Positions 33,439-42,805 of a DNA stretch of 64,000 bases are shown here, one piece after another. Positions within the stretch are counted from its first letter, which is position 1. Each line of letters begins with the position of its first letter. Position numbers and translations under genes: made by a program. The stretch is from Parvibaculum sp039680535. GTDB taxonomy: Bacteria > Pseudomonadota > Alphaproteobacteria > Parvibaculales > Parvibaculaceae. The notes below the pieces were generated by a model. The model worked only from the letters and a program-made list of their open reading frames with translations. It searched no databases and had not been told where the DNA came from. The stretch is from assembly GCF_039680535.1 (NCBI RefSeq), contig NZ_JBDKSS010000008.1, forward strand, positions 186,001 to 250,000, in the 5' to 3' direction.

Positions 33439-36084
33439 ATGAGAACCGAAGAACCGCGCGCCGTCCTCCTCAAGGATTATGCGCCGCCCGCCTATCTGAT
33501 CGACACCGTTTCGCTGGAAGTCGAGCTCGATCCGGCGGCAACCCGGGTCCATTCGCGGCTGAAAATGAGGGCCAACCCGGCCTCGGGCGGTGGCCCGCTG
33601 GTGCTCGACGGCGAAAAGCTGACGCTGCACGAAGTCCGCCTGAACGGCGAAACCCTGAGCCCGAACGCCTATCAGGTGGACGGGCGCCATCTGACGATCC
33701 CGGAGCTGCCTGCGGGCGAATTCACCCTCGAAACGGTGACGACCTGCGGACCGGAGGCGAACACGGCTCTGACCGGGCTCTACCTTTCGAGCGGCATCTA
33801 TTGCACGCAATGCGAGGCGCAGGGCTTCCGCCGCATCACCTATTATCTCGACCGGCCGGACGCCATGGCCGTCTTCACGACGCGCATCGTCGCGAATGAA
33901 AAGGAAGCGCCGGTTCTCCTGTCCAATGGCAATCTCGTGAAGGCGGGCAAGCTTGGCGGGGGCAGGCACTTTGCGGAATGGCACGATCCCTTCCCGAAGC
34001 CGGCCTATCTCTTCGCGCTGGTCGCGGGCCGCCTCGGCCATGTGGAGGACAAGTTCGTCACGAAGTCGGGCCGCAAGGTCACGCTGCGCATATTCGTCGA
34101 GCCGGGCAACGAGGATCGCTGCGCCTATGCCATGGAAGCGCTGAAGCGCTCCATGCGCTGGGACGAGGAGGCCTTTGGCCGCGAATACGACCTCGATATT
34201 TTCATGATCGTCGCGGTCAGCAGCTTCAACATGGGCGCGATGGAGAACAAGGGCCTCAACGTCTTCAACGACAAATACATCCTCGCGCGACCCGACACGG
34301 CGACCGACGCCGACTACGCCTCGATCGAAGCGATCATCGCGCATGAATATTTCCACAATTGGACCGGCAACCGCATTACCTGCCGCGACTGGTTCCAGCT
34401 CTGCCTGAAGGAGGGCCTCACCGTCTTCCGCGATCAGGAATTCACCAGCGACATGCGCTCCCGCGCCGTGAAGCGGATCGCCGATGTGCGCCTGCTTCGC
34501 AGCCATCAATTCCCGGAAGACCAGGGCCCCCTCGCCCACCCCGTCCGGCCCGACAGCTATATCGAGATCAACAACTTCTACACGGCGACCGTCTATGAGA
34601 AGGGCGCCGAACTCTGCCGCATGATCCATACGCTTGTGGGGCCGAAGCGCTTCCGCAAGGGCATGGATCTCTATTTCGAACGTCATGATGGCCAAGCGGC
34701 GACAGTGGAGGACTTCCTCGGCGCGCTCGCTGACGGTGCGAAGATCGACCTCACCCAGTTCAAGCGCTGGTACGCGCAGTCCGGCACGCCGGAAGTTCTC
34801 GTCTCGGGCCGCTACGACAGCGCGCGAGAAACCTACACGCTGAAAATGACGCAGGTCTGCGCCGCGACCCCGGGCCAGTCGGTGAAAGAGCCCTATCACA
34901 TTCCGATCGCGGTGGGGCTCGTCGGCCCCGACGGCAAGGACATGCCGCTGCAGCTCGACGGCGAGGAAAAGCCCGGCGCGAAGACACGCGTGCTGAGCCT
35001 CACCGAGCGCACGCAGACTTTCCGCTTCCGCAATGTCGCGGAAAAGCCCATACCCTCGCTGTTGCGCGGCTTCACCGCGCCGGTGACGCTTTCGAGCAAC
35101 CTCAAGGAACGCGACTACGTGTTCCTGATGGCGCATGACAACGATCCCTTCAATCGCTGGGAAGCGGCGCAGCGCTATGCGAGCGGGCTCCTCATCGCCA
35201 ATGTCGAGGCGATCCGGTCGGGCGGCAAACGGCGGCGCGGAACGGCCTTTGCGGAGATGATGCGCAAGGTTCTGAGCGACCGGAAGCTCGATCCCGACTT
35301 CGTGGCCCAGATGATCCTGCTGCCCAGCGAACAGGCCATCGCCCAGATGATCGGCAAGGATGTCGATGTCGATGCCATTCACGAAGCCCGCGAGACGCTG
35401 CGCATTGCCATCGCATCGGAAGTGCGCGATGAGCTGAGGCGCGCCTATGACCGCATGAGGATCGAAGGGCCCTATAGCCCCGACGCCGGGGATGCAGGCC
35501 GCCGAGCGCTCAGGAATGCGTGCCTCGGCTATCTCGCCAGCCTGCCAGACGGTTCGGGCGTGGCGCTCGCCTCGGCACATTTCGACAGTGCCGACAACAT
35601 GACGGACCAGATCGCCGCCCTCGGCATTCTCGCCAATCTCGACGTGCCGGATCGCGCACGGGCTCTCGATAGCTTCTACAGGCAGTGGAAGGACGACCAC
35701 CTCGTCATGGACAAGTGGCTCACGATCCAGGCGACCTCCTCGCTTCCCCGCGCTCTCGATGACGTCAGGAGCCTGTTGCGCCATCCGGTGTTTACCATAC
35801 GAAACCCGAACAAGGTGCGCGCCCTGATCACCAGCTTCGCCACCGCCAATCAGGTCCGCTTCCATGCGGCTGACGGCGCAGGCTATGCTCTCGTCGCCGA
35901 CAAGGTGCTCGAACTCGACGCGCTCAACCCGCAGGTAGCGGCCCGGCTGCTCGGTGCGTTCAAGACCTGGCGGCAGTTCGACCGAAAGCGTCGCAGCCTG
36001 ATGTCGCGCCAGCTCGAACGGATCGCGAGCGCCGAAGGCATTTCCCGCGACGTCTACGAAATCGCCAGCAAGACGCTTGCTTGA
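33439..36084 (+). CDS. pepN: aminopeptidase N (M1 family zinc metallopeptidase)
   Basis: 881 residues, normal for bacterial PepN. N-terminal beta domain (SLEVELDPAATRVHSRLKMRA, GLYLSSGIYCTQCEAQGFRRITYYLDRPD), exopeptidase motif GAMENKG near 263-269, and zinc motif HEYFHNW starting at H302 with the distal Glu in LKEGLTVFRDQEF. C-terminal alpha-helical domain with TAVTL-type and ARP repeats. Cytoplasmic broad-specificity removal of N-terminal residues. Shine-Dalgarno is weak. The downstream kinase gene starts 31 nt after its stop. Confidence 0.97.
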   Translation: MRTEEPRAVLLKDYAPPAYLIDTVSLEVELDPAATRVHSRLKMRANPASGGGPLVLDGEKLTLHEVRLNGETLSPNAYQVDGRHLTIPELPAGEFTLETVTTCGPEANTALTGLYLSSGIYCTQCEAQGFRRITYYLDRPDAMAVFTTRIVANEKEAPVLLSNGNLVKAGKLGGGRHFAEWHDPFPKPAYLFALVAGRLGHVEDKFVTKSGRKVTLRIFVEPGNEDRCAYAMEALKRSMRWDEEAFGREYDLDIFMIVAVSSFNMGAMENKGLNVFNDKYILARPDTATDADYASIEAIIAHEYFHNWTGNRITCRDWFQLCLKEGLTVFRDQEFTSDMRSRAVKRIADVRLLRSHQFPEDQGPLAHPVRPDSYIEINNFYTATVYEKGAELCRMIHTLVGPKRFRKGMDLYFERHDGQAATVEDFLGALADGAKIDLTQFKRWYAQSGTPEVLVSGRYDSARETYTLKMTQVCAATPGQSVKEPYHIPIAVGLVGPDGKDMPLQLDGEEKPGAKTRVLSLTERTQTFRFRNVAEKPIPSLLRGFTAPVTLSSNLKERDYVFLMAHDNDPFNRWEAAQRYASGLLIANVEAIRSGGKRRRGTAFAEMMRKVLSDRKLDPDFVAQMILLPSEQAIAQMIGKDVDVDAIHEARETLRIAIASEVRDELRRAYDRMRIEGPYSPDAGDAGRRALRNACLGYLASLPDGSGVALASAHFDSADNMTDQIAALGILANLDVPDRARALDSFYRQWKDDHLVMDKWLTIQATSSLPRALDDVRSLLRHPVFTIRNPNKVRALITSFATANQVRFHAADGAGYALVADKVLELDALNPQVAARLLGAFKTWRQFDRKRRSLMSRQLERIASAEGISRDVYEIASKTLA

Positions 36085-36115
36085 GGCACCGGAACAGAGA
36101 GCGAGTGAGTCTGAA

Positions 36116-38119
36116 ATGCATCGGATGCCAAAAAGCGAGCCGCCATCTCTGGACAAAGGCCGGGGCCTCCCGAATCATCGACTGAATGATTCGACCCCGG
36201 GTGGATCGGATTGGGCATCTCGGCGCCCGGTTCCCGGCCCCCTTGGCGTTTCGACGGGCAATGAGGGGCCGAAGGCGCAAGCCGCCGGCGTGGTTCAGAT
36301 GAGTATCCCCGACGCGACTTCGTCGAGAACGGAAGTCCTGGCCTGGCAACAGCACATGGCCCGGAGCCGCCCGGCGCTGGCCTCGGGATGGCTGCCGCGC
36401 ATCGCGCTCGCGATCCTCGGCATCGCGCTCGGCGTCGCCAATGCTGTGCTTTATGCGCGGGATGGCTATACCGACGCCCTCGGCCTTTCTGCCGTGCTCT
36501 CTCTCGGCGGCTTCCTGCTGGCGTTTCTGCTGGTGCGGCTGCGCGAGAAGAAGATCGAGGCGGAAACGGCTCTCGTCGAGAACCAGCTGCGCTTCGACAT
36601 GGCCTTTGCCGGCGCGCGCTGCGGCATCTGGGACTGGGACCTGACGGCGAACCGCGTCTACTGGTCGTCCGCCATGTTCGACATGCTGGGCCTGCGCCAG
36701 CCTTCGAAGCGCCTTTCGCCCGCCGAAATCAAATCTCTCTCGCATCCCGACGATGGCCCGGCGATCGACGAGATCATCGGCGCAGCCTCGCGCGCCTCGC
36801 GTTCCTATGACACGACGTTCCGGCTTCGCCATGTGGATGGAAGCTGGGTCTGGGTCCATGCCAAGGGACAGGTCTGGGGCGGCGGGCGCATCGCCGGCGA
36901 ACGCCTCGTCGGCATCACCATCGACATCACCGAGCAGAAGCTCGCCGAAGAACGCGAGCGCCGCGCCACCGACCGGCTGCGCGACGCCATCGAAAGCATC
37001 GGCGAAGCCTTCGCGCTGTGGGATGACGACAATCGCCTCGTCACCGCAAACAGCAAGTTTGCCGAGTTCCTCAACCTGCCGGAAGATGGCTTTGCGCCGG
37101 GCACGACGCTGGAACAGGTGATGGCGGATGCTGGAATCGGCTCCGACTGGCCGCGCGCCGGCGGGCTCGAGGAAGCGGTATGGGAAATCCTTCTTCCCTC
37201 GGGGCGTTGGCTCCAGATCAGCGAACGGCCGACCAATAGCGGCGGCCATGTGAATGTCGGCACCGACATCACCGCGATCAAGGTTCAGGAATCCTCGCTG
37301 ACGCAGAACAAGTCGGCCCTCGAAAAGACGGTGCGCGATCTCGAAGCCTCGCGCCTGAAGCTCCAGCATCAGGCGCGGCAGCTTGTGGATCTGGCAGAGA
37401 AATACGCCTCTGAAAAGACGCGCGCGGAATCGGCCAACCGGTCCAAGTCCGAATTTCTCGCCAATATGAGCCATGAGCTTCGGACACCGCTCAACGCTAT
37501 CATCGGCTTCTCGGAGATGATGGAAACGGAGATGTTCGGCGCACTCGGGTCGCCGAAATACAAGGAATACGCTCACGATATCCGCTCAAGCGGCCAGCAC
37601 CTCCTCGAACTCATCAACGACATTCTCGACATGTCGAAGATCGAGGCCGGCCGAATGACGCTGGAAAAGCAGCCGACCGACCTTGGCGTCGTGATCGAGG
37701 AGTCGATGCGCCTCGTCTCCGGCCGCGCCGAAATTGCGTCGGTGAAAATCGTCAACGAAGTCGGAGAGCTTCCGAAGGTCGAGGCCGACAAGCGCGCCAT
37801 CAAGCAGGTGCTGCTCAACCTTCTGTCCAACGCGATCAAGTTCACGCCTGCGGGCGGCACCATCACCATGCGCGGCGGCGCAGACGACAAGTTCATCGCC
37901 CTTGCCGTCGAGGACACGGGCATCGGCATCCCGGCCCATGCCCTGCCGAAGATCGGCCGCCCCTTCGAGCAGGTGGAGAACCAGCACTCGAAGAAACACA
38001 AGGGCACCGGGCTCGGCCTCGCCCTCTCCCGCTCGCTTGTCGAGCTTCATGGCGGCGCGCTCGTCATCGACAGCACCGAAGGCGTCGGCACGCGGGTGAC
38101 CTTTACGCTGCCGCTCTAG
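36116..38119 (+). CDS. PAS-domain sensor histidine kinase (PleC/DivJ-like)
   Basis: 667 residues from ATG 36116; a TTG at 36077 and ATG 36299 are alternatives and none has a strong Shine-Dalgarno. Two transmembrane helices (LPRIALAILGIALGVANAVLYA and ALGLSAVLSLGGFLLAFLLVRL) separated by a tiny loop, so little periplasmic sensing. Then two PAS modules (FDMAFAGARCGIWDWDL and LRDAIESIGEAFALWDDD), coiled coil, HisKA with FLANMSHELRTPLNAIIGFSEMM, and HATPase (N box NLLSNAIKF, DTGIGIP, GTGLGLALSRSL). The FGALGSPKYKEYAHDI segment after the H box is shared with alphaproteobacterial cell-cycle kinases PleC and DivJ. No receiver domain. Its TAG shares the CTAG with the stop of the convergent phosphoribosyltransferase. 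Confidence 0.9.
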   Translation: MHRMPKSEPPSLDKGRGLPNHRLNDSTPGGSDWASRRPVPGPLGVSTGNEGPKAQAAGVVQMSIPDATSSRTEVLAWQQHMARSRPALASGWLPRIALAILGIALGVANAVLYARDGYTDALGLSAVLSLGGFLLAFLLVRLREKKIEAETALVENQLRFDMAFAGARCGIWDWDLTANRVYWSSAMFDMLGLRQPSKRLSPAEIKSLSHPDDGPAIDEIIGAASRASRSYDTTFRLRHVDGSWVWVHAKGQVWGGGRIAGERLVGITIDITEQKLAEERERRATDRLRDAIESIGEAFALWDDDNRLVTANSKFAEFLNLPEDGFAPGTTLEQVMADAGIGSDWPRAGGLEEAVWEILLPSGRWLQISERPTNSGGHVNVGTDITAIKVQESSLTQNKSALEKTVRDLEASRLKLQHQARQLVDLAEKYASEKTRAESANRSKSEFLANMSHELRTPLNAIIGFSEMMETEMFGALGSPKYKEYAHDIRSSGQHLLELINDILDMSKIEAGRMTLEKQPTDLGVVIEESMRLVSGRAEIASVKIVNEVGELPKVEADKRAIKQVLLNLLSNAIKFTPAGGTITMRGGADDKFIALAVEDTGIGIPAHALPKIGRPFEQVENQHSKKHKGTGLGLALSRSLVELHGGALVIDSTEGVGTRVTFTLPL

Positions 38120-38727
38120 GCAAGCGTTTCGGGCTTCGGCGTCGCGACGCCGTCCTTCACGTCGAACTGCGGAATATGGCCGAGACCCTGCACGAGGGCC
38201 GCGTCGGCGCCCAACTGCGCCTTCCAGTCGTGCCCCTCGGTGAGGATGACGCCGATGCCGACAATCTCCGCGCCAGCGTCGCGCGCCAACGCCACGCTGG
38301 CGGCAAGGCTTGAGCCGGTCGCGACCACATCGTCCACGACCACGACACGCTTGCCCTTGACGAGGGGAATGGCTGCGCGGTCGAGCAGTAGGCGCTGCGA
38401 GCCGGATGATGTGACCGACACGACCTCACGCCGCATCGCGTCCCTCAGGTGAATCTTGGGCGACTTCTGCAGGATCACATATTGGTCGAGCCCCAGCGCG
38501 CGCGAGACCTCGATCGCCACCGGAATGCCAAGTGTCGCCGTGCCGACGATGATGTCGGGCTTGAGATCGCGGATTTTCTCCGCCATCGCCTTGCCGATGC
38601 GCTCACCGAAGCGCACGCCCATGTCGATGACCATGAGCAGTGAAATGGCGAATGTGTCGTTGATGGGAACGAGCGGAAGCCGGACGGGTTCGCCGGCTAT
38701 ATCGACAATGTAATGGTCGGGGGTCAC
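38116..38727 (-). CDS. adenine phosphoribosyltransferase-like type I PRTase
   Basis: 203 residues. The PRPP-binding signature VVVVDDVVATGSSLAASVALARDAGA is unmistakable, with upstream PDIIVGTATLGIPVAIEVSRALGLDQYVILQKSPK typical of adenine/xanthine PRTases. It would salvage a purine base with PRPP. It is longer than a standard Apt and has extra sequence at both ends; specificity (adenine, guanine or xanthine) cannot be decided. Convergent with the histidine kinase, overlapping four bases. Confidence 0.88.
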   Translation of the reverse strand: MTPDHYIVDIAGEPVRLPLVPINDTFAISLLMVIDMGVRFGERIGKAMAEKIRDLKPDIIVGTATLGIPVAIEVSRALGLDQYVILQKSPKIHLRDAMRREVVSVTSSGSQRLLLDRAAIPLVKGKRVVVVDDVVATGSSLAASVALARDAGAEIVGIGVILTEGHDWKAQLGADAALVQGLGHIPQFDVKDGVATPKPETLA

Positions 38728-38824
38728 TGGCAGCCTCGCAGGAAATGTTTTCCCGATGGGACTGCATGCAATATGCCAAAGGAAAGGCCGCGCATTCGTG
38801 CGGGTTTCGCAAGCATCAACCGGT

Positions 38825-38863
38825 CAAAACAAAACCGGCTGCCCTTGATTTGGGCAGCCGGCT
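38825..38863 (-). terminator. rho-independent terminator of the glutamine-synthetase-like gene
   Basis: On the minus strand CCGGCTGCCC, 7-nt loop, GGGCAGCCGG, then TTTTGTTTTG. About 20 nt beyond the stop at 38883. Confidence 0.9.
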
Positions 38864-38882
38864 TCAATCCTCGAAAGAAAGC

Positions 38883-40271
38883 CTAGAGGTACCAGTCGTA
38901 TTCCAGCGGCGAGATCGCGCGCTGGAACTTGTCGAATTCGAGCATCTTGGTTTCCGCGTAGACGTCGACATATTGGTCGCCGAAATATTCGCGGATGATG
39001 GTCGAGTTGCGCAGGCGCTTCAGCGCGCTCGGCAGGTAGAAGGGAATGCTCTCGTCCATGCTGTCGCAGGCATTGCCCTCGGCAGGTTCGCCGGGATCAA
39101 TCTCGTTGACGATACCGTAGTGGATGCCTGCGAGGATCGCCGCAAGCACCAGATAGGGATTGGCGTCGGCGCCCGAGACACGGTGTTCGACGCGCATGGC
39201 CGAGTGGGAGCCTGCGGGCACGCGGAACGCGACCGAACGGTTGTTGTAGCCCCAGGCGCGATTCACCGGCACGAAGAGGTTGGGCTCGAAACGGCGATAG
39301 GAATTGAGGTTCGGCGCGAAGAAGGGCATGGCTTCGCCCAACGTCGCCTGCAGCCCGCCGATGGCGTGGCGAAGCTTGACGCTGCCCTCATTGGTGCCGT
39401 TATCGAAGACGTTGTTGCCCTTCTCGTCGAGAAGGGAGCAATGGACGTGAAGCCCGTTGCCCGCCTGCCCCACGAAAGGCTTCGCCATGAAGCTCGCGAT
39501 GAAATTGTGCTTGCGGGCAATGGCGCCGATGAGATGGCGCAGCATGATCGCATGGTCGCCTGCGCGAACGGCATCGTGCTCGTGGTTGAGATTGATCTCG
39601 TACTGGCCGGGCGCGAATTCGGCCGTGGCGCCCGAGGCAGGAACGCCCTGTTCCGCCGCAGCTTCATCTATGTCCTTGAGCAGGCCCATGAAGCCGTCGA
39701 GCTCGGTGATGCCGTAAACTTCGTTCGCGGTTTCGCGCTGACCTGTTGCCGGATTGATCGGCGCCTGCGGCAATCCCTTTCGATCACGTTCGCGGTCAAG
39801 CACATAGAATTCGAATTCGCAGGCCGTTACCGCGTGAAGGCCGATCTCGGCGAGCTTCGCCACGACATTGGAAAGCACCACGCGCGGTTCGAGATTGAGC
39901 GGCGTGCCGTCGCGCTCCTCCATCGTCATGAGAACCTGCGCCTGCTTCATCGACGCCCAGGGAACCGGCACGATGGAACCGGAAATCGGATAGGCCTGAC
40001 CGTCCGGATCGCCGTCCGAAAAGCCCATGCCGAGAATGTCTTCGTTTACACCCGTGACGTCGAAGAAATAGAGCGACTTCGGCATGTGCACACCGGAGGT
40101 GAACACCTTCTCGGCTTCCTCGATGGGAAAGCGCTTGCCGCGCACTGTTCCACACATGTCGACGAAAACAGCATCGAGATAATCGATGTCACCCTGTTCG
40201 GCGAGAAAGGCCTTGAATTCGGCCAATGTCGCACGCCCGTCTGTGCGCGGTTTTTCGCGTTCGCTCATCAT
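38883..40271 (-). CDS. glutamine synthetase family protein, gamma-glutamylpolyamine synthetase (PuuA)-like
   Basis: 462 residues. Glutamine synthetase fold: N-terminal beta-grasp FVDMCGTVRGKRFP, catalytic barrel with CEFEFYVLD, AEFAPGQYEINLNHEHD, NGLHVHCSLLDEKGNNVFD, and VEHRVSGADANPYLVLA. It lacks the adenylylation-loop signature of GlnA and resembles the PuuA group, which joins glutamate to putrescine or related amines. The neighbouring PuuB-like oxidase 11 nt upstream strongly supports polyamine (or monoamine) catabolism. Two consecutive ATGs are possible starts. Confidence 0.88.
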   Translation of the reverse strand: MMSEREKPRTDGRATLAEFKAFLAEQGDIDYLDAVFVDMCGTVRGKRFPIEEAEKVFTSGVHMPKSLYFFDVTGVNEDILGMGFSDGDPDGQAYPISGSIVPVPWASMKQAQVLMTMEERDGTPLNLEPRVVLSNVVAKLAEIGLHAVTACEFEFYVLDRERDRKGLPQAPINPATGQRETANEVYGITELDGFMGLLKDIDEAAAEQGVPASGATAEFAPGQYEINLNHEHDAVRAGDHAIMLRHLIGAIARKHNFIASFMAKPFVGQAGNGLHVHCSLLDEKGNNVFDNGTNEGSVKLRHAIGGLQATLGEAMPFFAPNLNSYRRFEPNLFVPVNRAWGYNNRSVAFRVPAGSHSAMRVEHRVSGADANPYLVLAAILAGIHYGIVNEIDPGEPAEGNACDSMDESIPFYLPSALKRLRNSTIIREYFGDQYVDVYAETKMLEFDKFQRAISPLEYDWYL

Positions 40272-40282
40272 GTACCTGTTGG

Positions 40283-41626
40283 CTATTTATCCTGTAGCCA
40301 ATAGTAGCCGAGAGCGGCCCCGAGATACCAGCGCCGGAGCGAAGGAAAGGGAATCCGCGGCGGAATTCCGCGGAAAGGCTCGGGAATTTCGGAAAGAGGC
40401 ATTCCCGCGCCGATCATGTCTGCGAGCATTTTCCCGCTCCACGGCGCAGCGGAAACCCCATCGCCATGATAGGCAAGACCGAAAGAGACGGTCGGATCGT
40501 CGGGCATTTGCCCGATAGCGGGCGTCAATCTCCCGGTCATGCAGACAAAGCCGCGCCAGTAATGCGTCGTCGGAATATTTCTCCATGCGGTGAAGACCTC
40601 ACCAAGACGCCGCTCGAGGAGCGCACGCATCCGCAGACCGTCCTGCGGCTTGCCGGTGAGGTCGCCGCGCGCGCCGAAGAGAAACCGGCGATCGGGAAGC
40701 AGCCGATAATAGAAGAGGAGATTGCGTGTGTTGCTGCAGGGACGTTCCGTCTTCCACCCCTGTGCGGCAAGCTCATCATCCGTCAGCGGACGGGTTACAA
40801 TGATATTCGACAGCACCGGCATGAGGCGATCCGCCAACATGCGATTGACGGGCGCGCGAGTGAAGCCATTGGTCGCAACGATGACGCGCCGCGCGCGCAA
40901 GGTGCCGCCCCTTGTCACGAGGTGATGTTCGCTGCCCCGTTTCTCCCATCGCTCGACATGAGAGTTGCCATGCAGCTTTGCGCCTCGCCTTGCCGCAGCC
41001 TCCGCAAGACCGCGCGCAAACCTCAGCGGATGAAGACCGAAGGAGATCTTGTTGAGCAGCGCTCCAAATTGCTCGGTTGAATCATATGACGTCTCGGCGA
41101 CTTCCGCGCGAGAGAGCAGCGCCACCGGCACCCCGAACTTACCCCCGAGGAGATCGCGCTCTTCCTCAAGCGCCGCGAAACGCGAGGGTGAATGAGCAAC
41201 ATGCAGCGTGCCATCGCCCTGCGGGCGAAAATCTATGCCTTCATCGTGGGCAAGTGAACGGACGAGTTCGATGGCATCGACCTGCGAGGAAATGAAGCGC
41301 CGCGCTTCGGCCTCGCCGTATCGGCGAATGAGGCCCGACAACCCAAGGCTGCTGGGCGGAAGCGAGCAGAAGCCCCCATTGCGGCCCGACGCGCCCCAGC
41401 CGAGCGGCCCCGACTCGAGGAGCCGCACATCGACATGATGATCTCGCGCGAGATGAAGCGCCGCCGAAAGGCCGGTGTAGCCGCCGCCAATGATCGCGAC
41501 GTCACATTGCGCGTCGCCCGCCAGCGGCCCCAGATCGACGCCGGCCGCCAGCGGAGGCGTATCGTCCTCCCAGAAACTTCCGGCAGGTGAAGACGCGTCA
41601 TAGAGGCTTTCGTGATACCAGGTCAT
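40283..41626 (-). CDS. FAD-dependent oxidoreductase, gamma-glutamylputrescine oxidase (PuuB)-like
   Basis: 447 residues. N-terminal WYHESLYDASS precedes the dinucleotide motif VAIIGGGYTGLSAALHLA and ASGRNGGF, the D-amino-acid-oxidase family hallmarks shared with PuuB/OrdL. The C-terminal FAD part has GLAYHGDGVSAAPWSGKMLADMI. It would oxidise a gamma-glutamylated amine to the aldehyde with H2O2 release. First gene of a two-gene operon with the glutamine-synthetase-like ligase; aldehyde dehydrogenase and amidohydrolase (PuuC, PuuD) partners are not in the window. Confidence 0.88.
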   Translation of the reverse strand: MTWYHESLYDASSPAGSFWEDDTPPLAAGVDLGPLAGDAQCDVAIIGGGYTGLSAALHLARDHHVDVRLLESGPLGWGASGRNGGFCSLPPSSLGLSGLIRRYGEAEARRFISSQVDAIELVRSLAHDEGIDFRPQGDGTLHVAHSPSRFAALEEERDLLGGKFGVPVALLSRAEVAETSYDSTEQFGALLNKISFGLHPLRFARGLAEAAARRGAKLHGNSHVERWEKRGSEHHLVTRGGTLRARRVIVATNGFTRAPVNRMLADRLMPVLSNIIVTRPLTDDELAAQGWKTERPCSNTRNLLFYYRLLPDRRFLFGARGDLTGKPQDGLRMRALLERRLGEVFTAWRNIPTTHYWRGFVCMTGRLTPAIGQMPDDPTVSFGLAYHGDGVSAAPWSGKMLADMIGAGMPLSEIPEPFRGIPPRIPFPSLRRWYLGAALGYYWLQDK

Positions 41627-41686
41627 TTTTGCGCGCGCGATATACTCGACTCGGGGTGAGCCGGAAGCATATCACGCGGCGCGGAA

Positions 41687-42250
41687 TCAGGGCTTCGGGC
41701 CGTCCGGGCCATCCGGACCGTCGGGTGCGCCCGGGCCTGCTGCCGGGCCAAAACGATGCTCCGCGCGCCTGCGCATCGAATCCGCAACCCGGGCGCGCTG
41801 CTCGGGTGTCAGTCTGGAAAAGCCCTGAATCATGGCCGTGCGCGCCGCCTGACTGATCTCGGCCTGGACCGTGTCGACCTTCGCGAAAGCGGCCGCAACC
41901 CTGGCCGCATCGTAGGTCGGCGCGCCTAGCGCATCGGCCAACTCCCTGCGGGCGGTCTCAAGCGCCGCGAGGCGCGGTTTGATGAGCGGAAACTGGTCGA
42001 TCATGATCTTACGCATGGCCGCGCGGTCACCCGGCGGCAGACCGTCGGCACCCTTGTGCAGCGTCTTGAAAAATGGCGCCGGCACGCGACCCGGTTCCAC
42101 ACCGGGCGGCACCGGGGTCCCGAAGATCAGGGCAGCCGCAATCATTCCCACAAGGAAGAGGTTGATGATGAGAGAAACGAGGAGCGCCGGCCCTACCCAG
42201 CGGCGCTCCGCAAGCCGCGCCTGGGCCTCGTTCGCGGGCAACTCATTCAT
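41687..42250 (-). CDS. Spy/CnrX-like periplasmic metal-sensor protein (heavy-metal resistance family)
   Basis: 187 residues. One membrane anchor (about residues 21-43, VGPALLVSLIINLFLVGMIAAALIF), then a helical periplasmic domain: LPPGDRAAMRKIMIDQFPLIKPRLAALETARREL and a second hairpin ending FSRLTPEQRARVADSMRRR, the periplasmic heavy-metal-sensor fold of CnrX/ZraP/Spy relatives. The C-terminus is a GPDG tandem tail. Start overlaps the anti-sigma stop in ATGA. As the third partner of a sigma/anti-sigma pair it is analogous to CnrX in the Cupriavidus cnrYXH system; which metal, if any, is sensed is unknown. Confidence 0.85.
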   Translation of the reverse strand: MNELPANEAQARLAERRWVGPALLVSLIINLFLVGMIAAALIFGTPVPPGVEPGRVPAPFFKTLHKGADGLPPGDRAAMRKIMIDQFPLIKPRLAALETARRELADALGAPTYDAARVAAAFAKVDTVQAEISQAARTAMIQGFSRLTPEQRARVADSMRRRAEHRFGPAAGPGAPDGPDGPDGPKP

Positions 42251-42786
42251 TTCTTCCAGTCCTCAGGATATTCATTTTCGGCCAAGGCGAAGGAAACGAG
42301 CTGCTCTCCGGTCGTTCCCGCGGAGGCCGATGCGGACACCGCCGCTGACGTAAGGCCGAGCGAAGTGAGCCCCTCCGCCGTGACGCTCGACGGCAAGGCA
42401 GCACCAAAGCTGATGCCGAGCATGATGGAAGCCGCGAGCGCACCCGCCGGGAAGGCGGCCGGGCCGTATGGCCAGACGATGCGAGCGATGGAGCGCCACA
42501 GGCCCGCACGACGCTCTTCGCGAGAAACGATCAGCCCCGTCACCGCGCGGGGACGGGCCGCCATGATGCGCGACAGAAGCTCCGTAGAAGGAGCCTCCAC
42601 AGCCGGTGCCATGGCAAGCAGCCGGTCGAGGTCACCCGCCTCCGCCACAAGGGCGCGTGCGTCCGAAGAGCCCGCCACCAATGCCTCGGCTGCGTGGCGC
42701 TCGTCCACTGGCCACAGCTTCGGCGAGGCGCCATAGGCCCCGGCGATCTCCGCCAACCGCTCCAATGTCATCTCGAGTTTCGCCAT
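42247..42786 (-). CDS. putative membrane anti-sigma factor
   Basis: 179 residues from ATG 42786 with GAGG upstream, 19 nt after the sigma stop; upstream in-frame ATG 42840 would overlap the sigma gene. Cytoplasmic N-terminal helices (LERLAEIAGAYGASPKLWPVDERHAAEALVAGSSDARALVAEAG), a basic juxtamembrane segment (REERRAGLWRSIARIVW), one transmembrane helix (about 110-130) and a short periplasmic tail. No zinc-binding HxxxCxxC motif, so not a ZAS type. Assigned by topology and by position between an ECF sigma and a periplasmic sensor. Confidence 0.75.
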   Translation of the reverse strand: MAKLEMTLERLAEIAGAYGASPKLWPVDERHAAEALVAGSSDARALVAEAGDLDRLLAMAPAVEAPSTELLSRIMAARPRAVTGLIVSREERRAGLWRSIARIVWPYGPAAFPAGALAASIMLGISFGAALPSSVTAEGLTSLGLTSAAVSASASAGTTGEQLVSFALAENEYPEDWKK

Positions 42787-42805
42787 AGCCTCACCCCGGC
42801 CTTCA

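Noticed and set aside
33418..36156. A 912-codon open frame on the minus strand
   Set aside because: It is antisense to pepN, which has all M1 peptidase motifs; the frame is open only because of high GC bias at third positions.
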